A stretch of 64,000 nucleotides of DNA from Bacteroidota bacterium (GTDB taxonomy: Bacteria > Bacteroidota > Ignavibacteria > UBA10030 > UBA8401). The notes beneath the pieces were generated by a model, which made no database searches, was not told the DNA's origin, and worked only from the letters and a program-made list of their open reading frames with translations. Positions 25,974 through 35,660 of this stretch are shown in pieces. The position numbers and the translations under genes are program-made. Within the stretch, counting starts at the first letter, position 1. The number at the start of each line of letters is the position of its first letter. The stretch covers positions 1 to 64,000 of the forward strand of contig JAUXTU010000052.1 in NCBI GenBank assembly GCA_030679145.1, read 5' to 3'.

Positions 25974-27839
25974 ATGGAACAATTTCTTACTGCGCAATTC
26001 TTTATTACGGCGGCGATCAATATTATTTTAGCCGGTACATTCGGCTATTTAATTACGCGTAAGCATCTGCTGTCGTACTTTTCAAAAGGGAAATGGTGGC
26101 TCACTTGGCTATCGGTTGCGATCATTACCTTGATGGATGAATTGACGTCGATCTTTTATGCACCGAGTGAAGCTTTTCGGATCATCGGAACGAATGCAAT
26201 TGCATTTATCATTCTGACTTCAATTCTCATACGATTCTTGTCGATGAGGATGACTGAGATTGCGGAGATATTGGAATTTCATGGGATAAAGGGTGGGGGT
26301 GTTTATTCATTTTCGTATTTAGTGCTTGGTCCGACGGTATCATTCATTGCGATCGCTTCCATTATTGTGGATTATGTGCTGACAGCGAGTCTTTCCACTG
26401 TCAGTGCGGTTGAAAATGGTCTGTCATTCTTTGAAGTTTCCGCTGCAGGAAAATTTGCGATGCAAGCCGGGATTATCTGGTTTGTTGCAGGATTGAATAT
26501 TCTTGGAATAAAAGAGAATGCTAAATTCACGTTCGGAATTTTTATTGTTGCAACAATTATTCTGATCAATCTTGTCTCTGCCGGAATGTTTCACATGCAC
26601 GTCGGCAGTTGGGGAACGATCGGACAAAGTTTCTCGAATATTGCATCCGGAATGAATGAGGGAAATTGGTTTAATGCATATTTCTTTGTGATCATCGGTG
26701 TGTCGAGTTGTATTTTGGCATATTCCGGTATTGAATCGGTTGTTCAAACTGCAGGTCTCGTAAAATCGTGGAAAGATGTAAAACGTGCGTATATTTTTCT
26801 TGCAGTAACGACCGGCATTTTCACTCCATTGATTGCCGCCGTTGTTCTTTCATCTGACATCAATCATGCTCAACATGAAACTGACCTGATCACGCAGTTT
26901 GCACGAATGGTTGGCGGAATTCCGTTTGGATATATCGTCGGGTTTCTTGCGAGTATATTATTGATGATGGCAGTGAACACGGCATATGTTGCATCCAGTG
27001 AATTGATGGAACGGGTAGCGCATCGATATGGGTTCCATTGGATTCTTAAAACAAATAATCGTCAGTCGCTCTATCGTGTTCACATTGGGAATGCAGCATT
27101 CTATACGTTCATTGTCTTTATTACGGGCGGCAACCAAATGCTGCTGGCGGAAATGTATGCTATTGGATTGTTGGCGAGTTTTTCCATCAATCTTGGAAGT
27201 TTGCTCATCTACCGGTATTCAAAAGGGACAAAAGATGTTCTTGCGTTCAATACACACCGCACGGGAACAATTGTATTATTTGCAATCATGTTCTCTTGTT
27301 TTATCTATCTTGGATACCATAAGCCGTATGGAACGTTGATGTGGAGTTCCGTCACAGCAATATTTTTATTTATTGGAATCCGGGTAGCCAAGAAACGTGC
27401 CCCGGAGATAAAAGAAATTGCGCAGACCGATCAGCCGTTGAATATGATCTTCTATCTCGTGGAATCCGAAGCGGAAAATCTTCATGTCTATTTCCGCCGT
27501 CCGAATGAGAATGCTCCAAGCGTTGATGATACATCTTCTGCGTTTATAAGTCTGTACCACCCGCGCGCAGGAATTCCCGAAAAAGTGGCCAAGAATCATT
27601 TCCGATTCGCCAGTCAAAGTCAGTCCATTTATCATGGCATCACTGAAATATTGTATGCACTCGATTATGAACTTCCGCACAAGAGAATTACTATTCATCT
27701 TGGCTGGCCAACATCCTCGTGGATCGATCGGCTATCGATCGGTGTGATGATGATGAGCGTGATGCGTCTTCCGAAATTATTCCCACGATTTAATTTTGTG
27801 ATCGAGTATTTCGGTAAACCGAAAGCAGTGAAAGAGTAA
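25974..27839 (+). CDS. APC-superfamily amino acid permease
   Basis: The 621-residue membrane protein has about 12 hydrophobic segments in the first 470 residues and a hydrophilic C-terminal domain of about 150 residues. ILEFHGIKGGGVYSFSYLVLGPT at about 99-121 fits the unwound first helix region of APC transporters, and GVSSCILAYSGIESVVQTAG is another typical stretch. The cytosolic tail (DQPLNMIFYLVESEAENLHVYF onward) may be regulatory. The substrate cannot be told. It lies tightly between queA and ispD (1-base gap), so it is probably co-transcribed. Confidence 0.8.
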   Translation: MEQFLTAQFFITAAINIILAGTFGYLITRKHLLSYFSKGKWWLTWLSVAIITLMDELTSIFYAPSEAFRIIGTNAIAFIILTSILIRFLSMRMTEIAEILEFHGIKGGGVYSFSYLVLGPTVSFIAIASIIVDYVLTASLSTVSAVENGLSFFEVSAAGKFAMQAGIIWFVAGLNILGIKENAKFTFGIFIVATIILINLVSAGMFHMHVGSWGTIGQSFSNIASGMNEGNWFNAYFFVIIGVSSCILAYSGIESVVQTAGLVKSWKDVKRAYIFLAVTTGIFTPLIAAVVLSSDINHAQHETDLITQFARMVGGIPFGYIVGFLASILLMMAVNTAYVASSELMERVAHRYGFHWILKTNNRQSLYRVHIGNAAFYTFIVFITGGNQMLLAEMYAIGLLASFSINLGSLLIYRYSKGTKDVLAFNTHRTGTIVLFAIMFSCFIYLGYHKPYGTLMWSSVTAIFLFIGIRVAKKRAPEIKEIAQTDQPLNMIFYLVESEAENLHVYFRRPNENAPSVDDTSSAFISLYHPRAGIPEKVAKNHFRFASQSQSIYHGITEILYALDYELPHKRITIHLGWPTSSWIDRLSIGVMMMSVMRLPKLFPRFNFVIEYFGKPKAVKE

Positions 27840-27840
27840 T

Positions 27841-28530
27841 ATGGTGACCAGTGTTATCATTCCTGCGGCTGGATTTGGTGAGCGGATGGGTGCAACCATT
27901 GGCAAGCAATTTCTGTTAATGAGCGATAAGCCGATTCTCGTTCATACATTGGAACGGTTTGAGCAATGTGAAGAAGTGAATGAAATCATCGTTGCTACCC
28001 AAAAGTCATCATTTCCGTTCATTGAAGAGATCAAACGAAAATATTCGTTCTCCAAATTGAGAGGACCGGTCGAGGGTGGTCAACGACGGCAGGATTCAAT
28101 TGCCAATGCGTTGCAATATATTGATCCTAAAGCAGAGATTGTTATGGTTCACGATGCGGTTCGTCCGTTCGTTCATAAAAAAGAGATCAGCCAATCAATT
28201 GAAACAGCGAAATATTTTGGCGCATCCATTGTTGCAGTTCGTGCAAAAGATACCATGAAACAGGCATCGACCGACGGACGGGTTGAAAAAACATTGAATC
28301 GTTCATCATTATGGAGTGTTCAGACACCGCAGACATTTCAACGGCAGATATTAATTGATGCATATGCCAACGCAGAAAAAATGAACATCACTGCTACGGA
28401 TGACTCTTTTTTAGCAGAGCAGATAGGCATTCTGCCGATTATTGTTGAAGGAAGTTACGAGAATATCAAGATCACAACGCCGGATGATTTGTTATTAGCA
28501 GAGTTATTGTTGAAACGCTTTGTTCCATAA
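27841..28530 (+). CDS. ispD: 2-C-methyl-D-erythritol 4-phosphate cytidylyltransferase
   Basis: The 229-residue enzyme has the nucleotide loop IPAAGFGERMGATIGKQF, GGQRRQDSIANAL, MVHDAVRPFV, VRAKDTMK and the late TPQTFQRQIL with NIKITTPDDLLLAE, a complete IspD pattern. It makes CDP-methylerythritol in the non-mevalonate isoprenoid pathway. It starts one base after the permease stop and closes the long + strand run that begins at smc. Confidence 0.94.
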   Translation: MVTSVIIPAAGFGERMGATIGKQFLLMSDKPILVHTLERFEQCEEVNEIIVATQKSSFPFIEEIKRKYSFSKLRGPVEGGQRRQDSIANALQYIDPKAEIVMVHDAVRPFVHKKEISQSIETAKYFGASIVAVRAKDTMKQASTDGRVEKTLNRSSLWSVQTPQTFQRQILIDAYANAEKMNITATDDSFLAEQIGILPIIVEGSYENIKITTPDDLLLAELLLKRFVP

Positions 28531-28601
28531 ATAGTTGATTTTTGAAAAGTAATAAGATATCAGACATCATTATTGATTTAAGACTTTTAGAGTCGAATAA
28601 T

Positions 28602-28616
28602 TTAGATGGCATCTAA
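28602..28616. promoter_or_regulatory. 15-bp palindrome TTAGATGGCATCTAA upstream of plsY
   Basis: TTAGATG-G-CATCTAA is a perfect palindrome with one central base, 106 bases before plsY in the 191-base gap after ispD. It could be a protein-binding operator; that is inference. Nothing else clear is visible in the gap. Confidence 0.35.
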
Positions 28617-28721
28617 GGTTTTGAGTTAAATATTTATCATTCTCCTTGCATCTAATCGTTCGATTTCATTATTTTGCGGTTACAGTATACCGTTCTCTTT
28701 TCGTAACAGGGGAGTAAATAA

Positions 28722-29396
28722 ATGGAAAACCTCATTGTTGTCTTACTGATCAGTTATGTGATTGGTTCTATCCCAACAAGCATTATTGCAGTAAAGATTG
28801 CAAATGCGGGTGACATTCGTAAATTCGGTTCCGGTAATGCCGGCGGCACGAATGTATTACGAATGCTCGGCTGGAAGATCGGCATCGCTGTGATTTTGTT
28901 TGATCTGTTTAAGGGAGTTATTGCAACATACTACGTTCCTCAAATTTTCTGGGACCCGAATCCTCTTCCATTCAATAATGCAACTCCGTTCCAAGATTTT
29001 ACTGTCGTTCAGATCATTTGCGGAATTGTTGCGGTACTTGGTCATATTTGGACATTGTTTGCCGGTTTTAAAGGAGGTAAAGGCGTTGCTACCGGTGCGG
29101 GAATGATTCTTGGTCTGGCGCCAGTTGAGTTTGCCGTTATTATCGGTGTATTTACAGTTGTGTTTTTATTATCGCGATATGTTTCGCTCGGTTCAATTAT
29201 TGCTGCAATGGCGTTTCCCGTTTCGATGTTCGTACGCGAGAATATTTTCCATGTTGATATTCCCGGATATCACACATTGGTCTATTTTGCTATTGGTGTT
29301 TCATTGCTCATTACCTACACTCACCGTGAAAATATCAAGCGGCTGCTGGCGGGAACTGAAAATAAATTGACCCACTTCAAAGGTTCGCACCGGTAG
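28722..29396 (+). CDS. plsY: glycerol-3-phosphate acyltransferase PlsY
   Basis: The 224-residue membrane protein has the PlsY signatures GSIPTSIIAVKI, RKFGSGNAGGTNVLRMLGWK and AGFKGGKGVATGAGMILGL, with about five hydrophobic segments. It is slightly longer than usual because of an extra loop (IFWDPNPLPFNNATPF). It acylates glycerol 3-phosphate from acyl-phosphate, the first step of phospholipid synthesis. AGGGGAG precedes the ATG. The next gene, gpsA, makes its substrate. Confidence 0.94.
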   Translation: MENLIVVLLISYVIGSIPTSIIAVKIANAGDIRKFGSGNAGGTNVLRMLGWKIGIAVILFDLFKGVIATYYVPQIFWDPNPLPFNNATPFQDFTVVQIICGIVAVLGHIWTLFAGFKGGKGVATGAGMILGLAPVEFAVIIGVFTVVFLLSRYVSLGSIIAAMAFPVSMFVRENIFHVDIPGYHTLVYFAIGVSLLITYTHRENIKRLLAGTENKLTHFKGSHR

Positions 29397-29427
29397 ATTT
29401 AATCTGCCCACGTCTAAAGGTCTCATC

Positions 29428-30426
29428 ATGCGCATTTCAGTTCTTGGAGCCGGAAGCTGGGGAACAACGCTGGCAATCGTTCTCTGTGAAAATTTTCGTG
29501 ACGTTACATTATGGAGCTATCGAGCAGATCAAACCGAAGAAATGCGCGATGCCCGAACCAATAAAGATTATCTCCCCGGAACAATTCTTCCTGCACATCT
29601 AAAGATCACCCATGATATTGAAGAAGCAGCATCAAAAAAAGATTTGATCGTTACCGCCGTTCCATCGCAGTTCCTCAGAAATGTTCTAAAGGATATAGCT
29701 CATCTTGATCTTAAAAAAACGATCATTGTTAATGTTGCCAAAGGGATCGAGAATAAAACATTGATGACGATGTCTGAAGTGATGCTTGATATTTTTGAAC
29801 ATGAAAAAAAATCCAACATCGCCATTCTTTCCGGACCAAGTCATGCAGAAGAAGTGGTGAAAAAAATTCCGACTGCCGTCGTTGCTTCATCATTCAGTAC
29901 GCGTACGGCAAAGATATTAGCGCATACGTTCGCTACACCGTATTTTCGCGTGTATGTTTCCGATGATATCCGCGGCGTTGAACTTGGCGGAGCGTTGAAG
30001 AATGTGATTGCAATCGGTGCAGGTGTAGTTGACGGTGCAGGATTCGGCGATAATACAAAAGCTGCTATTATGACGCGTGGAATTGCGGAGATGACTCGGC
30101 TGGGGGATAAAATGGGGGCACTGCCAAGAACATTTTCCGGACTTTCAGGGATCGGCGATCTTATTGTTACGTGCATGAGCAAGCACAGTCGTAACCGTCA
30201 TGTTGGCGAGCAGCTCGGACGAGGGCGAAAGCTTGACGCAATTCTCGGTGAAATGGTGATGGTTGCCGAAGGTGTTGCAACATGTAAATCAGCGGTTGAT
30301 CTTGCAAAAAAGCATCACACTGAAATGGCGATCTTCTCTGAAGTATATAACATTATGTTCGAGGGAAAAGAACCTCACAGCGCAACCGAAGATCTGATGT
30401 CCAGAACAATTAAAGGTGAACACTAG
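29428..30426 (+). CDS. gpsA: NAD(P)-dependent glycerol-3-phosphate dehydrogenase
   Basis: The 332-residue enzyme starts MRISVLGAGSWGTTLAIVL (Rossmann GxGxWG), with AVPSQFLRNVL, NVAKGIE, ILSGPSHAEEV, GGALKNVIAIGAGVVDG with the catalytic Lys, and a late AEGVATCKSAVDLA. It reduces dihydroxyacetone phosphate to glycerol 3-phosphate, the substrate of the adjacent PlsY. The gene order plsY-gpsA is common and marks a phospholipid operon. Confidence 0.96.
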   Translation: MRISVLGAGSWGTTLAIVLCENFRDVTLWSYRADQTEEMRDARTNKDYLPGTILPAHLKITHDIEEAASKKDLIVTAVPSQFLRNVLKDIAHLDLKKTIIVNVAKGIENKTLMTMSEVMLDIFEHEKKSNIAILSGPSHAEEVVKKIPTAVVASSFSTRTAKILAHTFATPYFRVYVSDDIRGVELGGALKNVIAIGAGVVDGAGFGDNTKAAIMTRGIAEMTRLGDKMGALPRTFSGLSGIGDLIVTCMSKHSRNRHVGEQLGRGRKLDAILGEMVMVAEGVATCKSAVDLAKKHHTEMAIFSEVYNIMFEGKEPHSATEDLMSRTIKGEH

Positions 30427-30496
30427 AAACCATCTCAAAAATGGCGGTCATTGCGAGAGAGTCCCGATGTATCGGGACGACCGAAGCAATCTTTTT
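30427..30496 (+). repeat. half copy of the MITE-like element seen at 4028
   Basis: aaaccatctcaaaaatggcg, then GTCATTGCGAGAGAG and CCGAAGCAATCT, match the left half of the 4028-4188 element; a small hairpin tcccgatgtatcgggacg sits inside. The right half is missing. It begins directly at the gpsA stop codon. The following stretch to about 30770 contains further hairpin fragments (CATTCCCG..CGGGAATCC, CATCCCGAAC..TTCGGGATA) and no gene. Confidence 0.65.
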
Positions 30497-30807
30497 GTGG
30501 AATAGGGAATAATGAGTTGTTGCTGTTAATGTAATGCGCGTCCCAACTTATCGAGATGCGCATTTTTATTTTGGATGCGTTGCTTTTACACGGATTTTTT
30601 GATTACATTTCACAAGAATTTTTGTTAGTGAGGAAAAATTTCGTACTAACAATACGCGTCATTCCCGCGACTTGTCCGTCATGCTTCGCCTTTTGGCGGA
30701 AAACGGGAATCCATTTAATTAAGGAGTAATAAAAACGTCATCCCGAACTTGTTTCGGGATATAAAAAATAAATAACAATTTTTATATAGCGTAGCTTCGG
30801 CTGCTGT

Positions 30808-30921
30808 CTTCCAGTAAAACACTACATTTACAATAGCAAAGACACAGAAACGAAGGTGCGCCCCTACACGGGGTGCGCTTCGTTTCATCTTTTGCTTAGG
30901 GAGTAGTGTCCCGACTGGAAG
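30808..30921 (+). ncRNA. long imperfect hairpin, possible structured RNA
   Basis: The two arms pair in order: CTTCCAGT/ACTGGAAG, ACACTAC/GTAGTGT, AGCAAA/TTTGCT, GAAACGAAG/CTTCGTTTC, then GTGCGCCCC against GGGGTGCG with G-U pairs, closed by a TACAC loop. Internal loops interrupt a stem of about 50 positions per arm. No ORF is present. A terminator-type hairpin with nine T follows at once, so a discrete transcript is plausible. It does not show the conserved loop of 4.5S RNA, and I cannot assign a known family. A DNA element such as a MITE is the alternative. Confidence 0.5.
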
Positions 30922-30951
30922 GGTGAGATGAATGTCGCACCCTTTTTTTTT
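30919..30951 (+). terminator. Rho-independent terminator before the R-M-S gene
   Basis: AAGGGTG (30919-30925) pairs with CACCCTT (30938-30944) around a 12-base loop and is followed by a run of T to 30951. Its 5' arm shares three bases with the 3' arm of the long hairpin, so the two structures compete slightly. The rest of the gap to 31025 shows only GGCTaaaagaaaAGCC, a small hairpin at about 30967. Confidence 0.7.
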
Positions 30952-31025
30952 GGGAAAGACTTTTTGGCTAAAAGAAAAGCCAATTAAGACACACCGGGGC
31001 TCTTGACTAAACGGAGCAACTGTAA

Positions 31026-34000
31026 ATGATTACTATTGGTAATCTGCGAGAATTATTAACATCGTTAAATTTCGAGAATACTGGAAATATATTCTCTAAA
31101 TATTTTATCAATTCAGATTCTGAATTAAAAGTAGACTTTGGTAGGGAATTATTAATCTATCCAGAAGGAAAAGGCTTAATAGTTAATGAACATCAAACGT
31201 GTAATTTTTCAGCAAATGAAAATTTTGTTGTTTTTGAATGTGTACATCGACTTTTAGAGAAAGGATATAAGCCAGAGCATTTAGAACTTGAACCAAAATG
31301 GAAGATAGGTCATGGCGCAAGCGGAGGAAGGGCTGATATATTAATCCGAGATAATTCTAAAAAACCATTATTGCTAATAGAATGTAAAACAGAAGGAAAA
31401 GAGTTTAAGGACGCTTGGAAAGATACACTAGTCGATGGTGATCAATTGTTTAGTTATGTCCAACAAATTCCGGATACGGAATTTCTCTGTCTTTATACCT
31501 CAGATTTCACGAGTGCAGTAGATTATAGTTTTACCTCTTTCATCATATCCCACAAAGACAACGCAAAAATATTAGAAGACAATAAATCTCTTAAGTCTTT
31601 TGATAAAGCAAAGAATGTCAAAGATCGATTTTTAGCTTGGAAAGATACATATAAGTTAGAATTTACAACCAAAGGGATATTTGAACTTAATATTCAGCCT
31701 TATCAAATAGGTAAAGATAAATATACGATAGAGGATCTTTTACCAGTTGATGTTAAAAACAAAGAAGGTAAATATCATGAATTTCGGACAATTTTACGTA
31801 AACATAATGTCTCAGGCAGAGAAAATGCTTTTGATGTTTTGGTAAATTTATTTTTGTGCAAAATAGTTGACGAATCTCAAAACCCGAAAGATTTAAAATT
31901 TTATTGGAAGGGCATTGCATACGATAATTATTATGATCTAATAGATCGGCTTCAAGAACTTTATAAAATTGGGATGGATAAATTTTTAGCGCAGGAAATT
32001 GTTTATATAAGCAATAAAGAAATTGATGAAGCATTCTGGACTGTAAAACAAAAGCGCAATGCAACAAAACAGCAAATAAAAGAATATTTTCGGAAGTTAA
32101 AATTTTTTACGAATAGTGACTTTAGTTTTATTGACGTTCATAATGAGCGATTATTTTATCAAAATGCTAAAGTACTTTTAGAAATTGTTCAGATGTGGCA
32201 AGATTTACAGCTCAAAACTACCGATCACAATCAATTTCTGGGAGATATGTTTGAATTTTTCCTGGATAATGGGATTAAACAGTCTGAAGGGCAATTTTTT
32301 ACACCGCTACCCATATGTAAATTTATATTAATGTCTCTTCCAATAGAGACTATAATTAAATCACAATCCGAGCAACCTAAAGCAATTGATTATGCATGCG
32401 GAGCAGGACATTTTTTAACGGAACTAGCTTCTCAAATTACACCTTTTGTTAAACTCTACAGACAATCAGAATTATCGGAGTTCTACAAAAATATTTACGG
32501 AATAGAAAAAGAATATCGCTTATCTAAAGTTGCTAAATTATCATCGTTTATGTATGGGCATGAGGGAATCGAGATTCTACATCATGATGCTCTTGGAGCA
32601 CATGGAAAAATAAAAGAAAGCAGTTTTGATATATTAGTTGCCAATCCACCATTTTCCGTTGAGGGTTTTTTGGATACTCTCTCCGAAGAAGAACGGAGTA
32701 AATACATTTTAACTGAGACTGTTTCTGATATAGCAAATAACAGAAATATACAATGTTTTTTCCTTGAACGAGCAAAGCAATTACTTGCACCTAATGGCGT
32801 AGCAGGAATTATTATCCCATCATCTGTCTTAAATAATTCAGATGGTACACATATCGCAACACGAGAGATATTAATACAATACTTTGATATTGTAGCACTT
32901 GTTGAACTTGGCAGTGGAACATTTGGCAAAACAGGAACGAGTACAATTGTGTTATTTATTAGAAGAAAAGCACAGAAACCAGAACCAGCAAAGCATTATT
33001 TGGATCGTGTGAATGATTGGTTTGAGGGTATAAATAAAGATAAAGAATCTGAAGTTTATCAAGATTTATACTTAATTAAAAAATATTGTGACCATATCGA
33101 AGTATCTTTTGATACATATCTAACATTAATGAATGGATATCCATCTGATAAGTTATTGAAACAAGATATATTTAAAGAATACGTTAAAGAATTTGATGCT
33201 AGTGCAGAAACTAAAAATTTGAAAACAAAAAAATATTTTAAAGAATTAACTTCCAAAGAAAAAAAATCTGAGATAGGTAACAGGTTTAACATTTTTTTGC
33301 AAAAAATTGAAAAAGATAAATTATATCATTTTATACTTGCCTATACAAATCCCCAAAATGTGTTAATTGTTAAAAGTCCGTCTGATACGAAAGAACAAAA
33401 AAACTATTTGGGTTACGAATGGAGTGCGGCGAAAGGCAGTGAAGGAATTAAATACAACAACGGAAACACAGTAGATCAAATAATTACACCATTATTTGAT
33501 CCTCAAAACAGAAATAATGTGAACAAAATAAATTATTTTGTTCAACAAAATTATCTAAACGCAGGGATCAGTAATGAATTTCCTGAAAGCCTAAAACCAT
33601 TTATTGATCTCGTTCCCCTTGTAGATTTACTAGATTTTTCACGAAAAGATTTTACAAAAACTATTTCGGTAAATCCCAAAAAAAATATAATTATTAAAAC
33701 TAAATGGGAACTGGTAAACATGGAAAATGTGTGCAAAATTGTTAGAGGAGCATCGCCACGTCCTATAGATAAATATATTACAAAGGAAAAGGATGGCATA
33801 AATTGGATAAAGATAGGCGACGTTAATGTTAATGATAAATATATTACTCAAACTGGAGAAAAAATTACTATAGAGGGTGCTAAAAAATCTCGTTTAGTTA
33901 AAGTTGGTGATTTTATTCTTTCGAATTCAATGAGTTTTGGTAGACCTTATATATTAAAAATATCGGGATGTATTCATGACGGCTGGTTACTAATGACAGA

Positions 34001-34835
34001 TTTTAGATATGATCTTGATAAAAATTATTTATATGAAATATTGTCTTTTGAAGATACTCAACGACAATTTATCGAAAGTGCCGCTGGTGGTGTAGTTAAA
34101 AATCTAAATATTGAACGTGTAAAATCGACGAGAATATCAATCCCACCAATTTCAGTTCAAAAAACGATAGTAAAAGAATGCAAAGTAATTGATTTAGAAT
34201 GTGAAAAAGCATATAAAAATATTAAGCTTTTGAGGAGAAAAAATGAAGAAAAGGTTAAAGCATGGTTCGCTAATAATTACGAGATGAAAAAACTTGATGA
34301 TTTAACAGAAATAAAAAATGGAGGTACACCCGATACAAATAATCCATTGTTTTGGACTAATGGTTCTATATTTTGGGCAACTTTAGTAGATACAAAAAGT
34401 AAATATCTTTTCTCAACCCAAAGGAAGATTACCAAGGAAGGACTGGATAATAGTAGCGCTCAATTGTTGCCTATTAACACTGTTATATTTTCTAGTCGAG
34501 CAACTATCGGTGAAGTGACAATTACAAAAGTTGAAACATGCACGAATCAAGGTTATAAAAATTTTATTTGTAATCCTGATTTATTGCATTATGAATATTT
34601 ATACTATGTTCTAAAAAACTCTGTTAAAGAAATTGAAAAACTGTCTTCTGGAATGACTTATAAAGAAATTAACACAAAAAGTATAAAGAATTTCAGAATC
34701 CCTACTCCGGCTCTAAATGTCCAAAAACGTTTAGTTCAAGAATTAGAGACGGTTGAAAAACAGATTACAGTGGCTGAGCATATAATTCAAGAATCTCTAA
34801 AACGCAAACAAAGTATAATGAGGAAATATTTATAA
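31026..34835 (+). CDS. single-chain restriction-modification-specificity protein (Type IIB/IIG, AloI-like architecture)
   Basis: One 1269-residue protein holds all three R-M functions. The N-terminal nuclease has a PD-(D/E)XK core with Asp104 (GGRADILI) and Glu119-x-Lys121 (LIECKTEG). The central N6-adenine methyltransferase of HsdM type has motif I at 455-464 (DYACGAGHFL) and motif IV Asn540-Pro-Pro-Phe. Two specificity domains follow at about 895-1070 (ENVCKIVRGASPRP) and 1085-1265 (LDDLTEIKNGGTPDT), each ending in a helical spacer. No helicase motifs are seen, so this is not Type I or ISP. The design matches Type IIB enzymes such as AloI. The target would be a bipartite site. The gene is visibly more AT-rich than its surroundings and is bordered by repeats, which suggests transfer. 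Confidence 0.85.
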   Translation: MITIGNLRELLTSLNFENTGNIFSKYFINSDSELKVDFGRELLIYPEGKGLIVNEHQTCNFSANENFVVFECVHRLLEKGYKPEHLELEPKWKIGHGASGGRADILIRDNSKKPLLLIECKTEGKEFKDAWKDTLVDGDQLFSYVQQIPDTEFLCLYTSDFTSAVDYSFTSFIISHKDNAKILEDNKSLKSFDKAKNVKDRFLAWKDTYKLEFTTKGIFELNIQPYQIGKDKYTIEDLLPVDVKNKEGKYHEFRTILRKHNVSGRENAFDVLVNLFLCKIVDESQNPKDLKFYWKGIAYDNYYDLIDRLQELYKIGMDKFLAQEIVYISNKEIDEAFWTVKQKRNATKQQIKEYFRKLKFFTNSDFSFIDVHNERLFYQNAKVLLEIVQMWQDLQLKTTDHNQFLGDMFEFFLDNGIKQSEGQFFTPLPICKFILMSLPIETIIKSQSEQPKAIDYACGAGHFLTELASQITPFVKLYRQSELSEFYKNIYGIEKEYRLSKVAKLSSFMYGHEGIEILHHDALGAHGKIKESSFDILVANPPFSVEGFLDTLSEEERSKYILTETVSDIANNRNIQCFFLERAKQLLAPNGVAGIIIPSSVLNNSDGTHIATREILIQYFDIVALVELGSGTFGKTGTSTIVLFIRRKAQKPEPAKHYLDRVNDWFEGINKDKESEVYQDLYLIKKYCDHIEVSFDTYLTLMNGYPSDKLLKQDIFKEYVKEFDASAETKNLKTKKYFKELTSKEKKSEIGNRFNIFLQKIEKDKLYHFILAYTNPQNVLIVKSPSDTKEQKNYLGYEWSAAKGSEGIKYNNGNTVDQIITPLFDPQNRNNVNKINYFVQQNYLNAGISNEFPESLKPFIDLVPLVDLLDFSRKDFTKTISVNPKKNIIIKTKWELVNMENVCKIVRGASPRPIDKYITKEKDGINWIKIGDVNVNDKYITQTGEKITIEGAKKSRLVKVGDFILSNSMSFGRPYILKISGCIHDGWLLMTDFRYDLDKNYLYEILSFEDTQRQFIESAAGGVVKNLNIERVKSTRISIPPISVQKTIVKECKVIDLECEKAYKNIKLLRRKNEEKVKAWFANNYEMKKLDDLTEIKNGGTPDTNNPLFWTNGSIFWATLVDTKSKYLFSTQRKITKEGLDNSSAQLLPINTVIFSSRATIGEVTITKVETCTNQGYKNFICNPDLLHYEYLYYVLKNSVKEIEKLSSGMTYKEINTKSIKNFRIPTPALNVQKRLVQELETVEKQITVAEHIIQESLKRKQSIMRKYL

Positions 34836-34923
34836 GAGTATCGTTTGTTTATCAAATACTATTGATCAATGATAGTCTGTCAGTAACTAAATATTTTGTA
34901 GTTTGTGCTTTTTGGGAAAAATA

Positions 34924-35640
34924 TTACAATGAATTCAATCGAAACTTAAACGGCACAGTTACCCAAACGCTCACCGGCGCGTTATTCATAATTGCCGGCG
35001 TAAACTTCCACAATATTGCCGCATCAATCGCATTTTGATCAAAGATGTTTGATGTAGATTTCACGATCTCCGCTTGTTTTACTTTCCCTTCTTTTGTCAC
35101 CCACATTTTAATGAAGACCGTTCCTTCAACTCCTGCGCGTCGAGCAATCTCGGGATATGACGGAGCAGGGTTGTAAACAGGTACAGGGTATTTTTCAATT
35201 CCTGCGATGAAGATTTCCGGTGCAGTTTCTTCGTCGATAATAGTTGTTCCACCAGAAATAACCGTTCCGGTTCCTCCTTCGATACCATTTTCTGTTTCTC
35301 TCGAAGCATTCATCTCCGTTTGTGTAGGAATTGTTGTTTCGGGATTAATTTCAGTTTCAGGAACTGGGACAGGGATACCGATGGCGGCTTTAACAGTTTG
35401 CGCAACAGAAACATTTGGTATCACCGGTCTATTCCAAATTGTTGGTTGAATATAAATTTCTCTTACTCTTTTTTTCCAGGAATTGTCAATTACACTATCT
35501 GCATTGGACGATTGCATAAGAAATTGAATACCCCCGATGACTGCGATATGAAATAATCCGGCGATCATCAATCCTTCAGTCATGTATCGATGATAGAGAT
35601 TCCGCAATTCGAGTGTACCGATATTCATTGTAGTTTTCAT
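34924..35640 (-). CDS. TonB family energy transducer
   Basis: The 238-residue protein has an N-terminal membrane helix (MIAGLFHIAVIGGIQFLM), a variable Pro/Glu/Thr-rich linker (VPVPETEINPETTIPTQTE), and a C-terminal TonB domain: YPEIARRAGVEGTVFIKMWV, GKVKQAEIVKSTSN, DQNAIDAAILWKFTPA. TonB passes inner-membrane energy to outer-membrane receptors. It lies downstream of the vWA gene on the same strand, with a strong palindrome between them. No ExbB/ExbD or receptor gene is adjacent. Confidence 0.88.
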   Translation of the reverse strand: MKTTMNIGTLELRNLYHRYMTEGLMIAGLFHIAVIGGIQFLMQSSNADSVIDNSWKKRVREIYIQPTIWNRPVIPNVSVAQTVKAAIGIPVPVPETEINPETTIPTQTEMNASRETENGIEGGTGTVISGGTTIIDEETAPEIFIAGIEKYPVPVYNPAPSYPEIARRAGVEGTVFIKMWVTKEGKVKQAEIVKSTSNIFDQNAIDAAILWKFTPAIMNNAPVSVWVTVPFKFRLNSL

Positions 35641-35660
35641 AACTGCCTCCGAATATTATT

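Noticed and set aside
30808-30951. 4.5S RNA, 6S RNA or retron msr-msd as explanation of the long hairpin
   Set aside because: The conserved SRP loop sequence is absent, there is no large central bubble of 6S type, and no reverse transcriptase is nearby.
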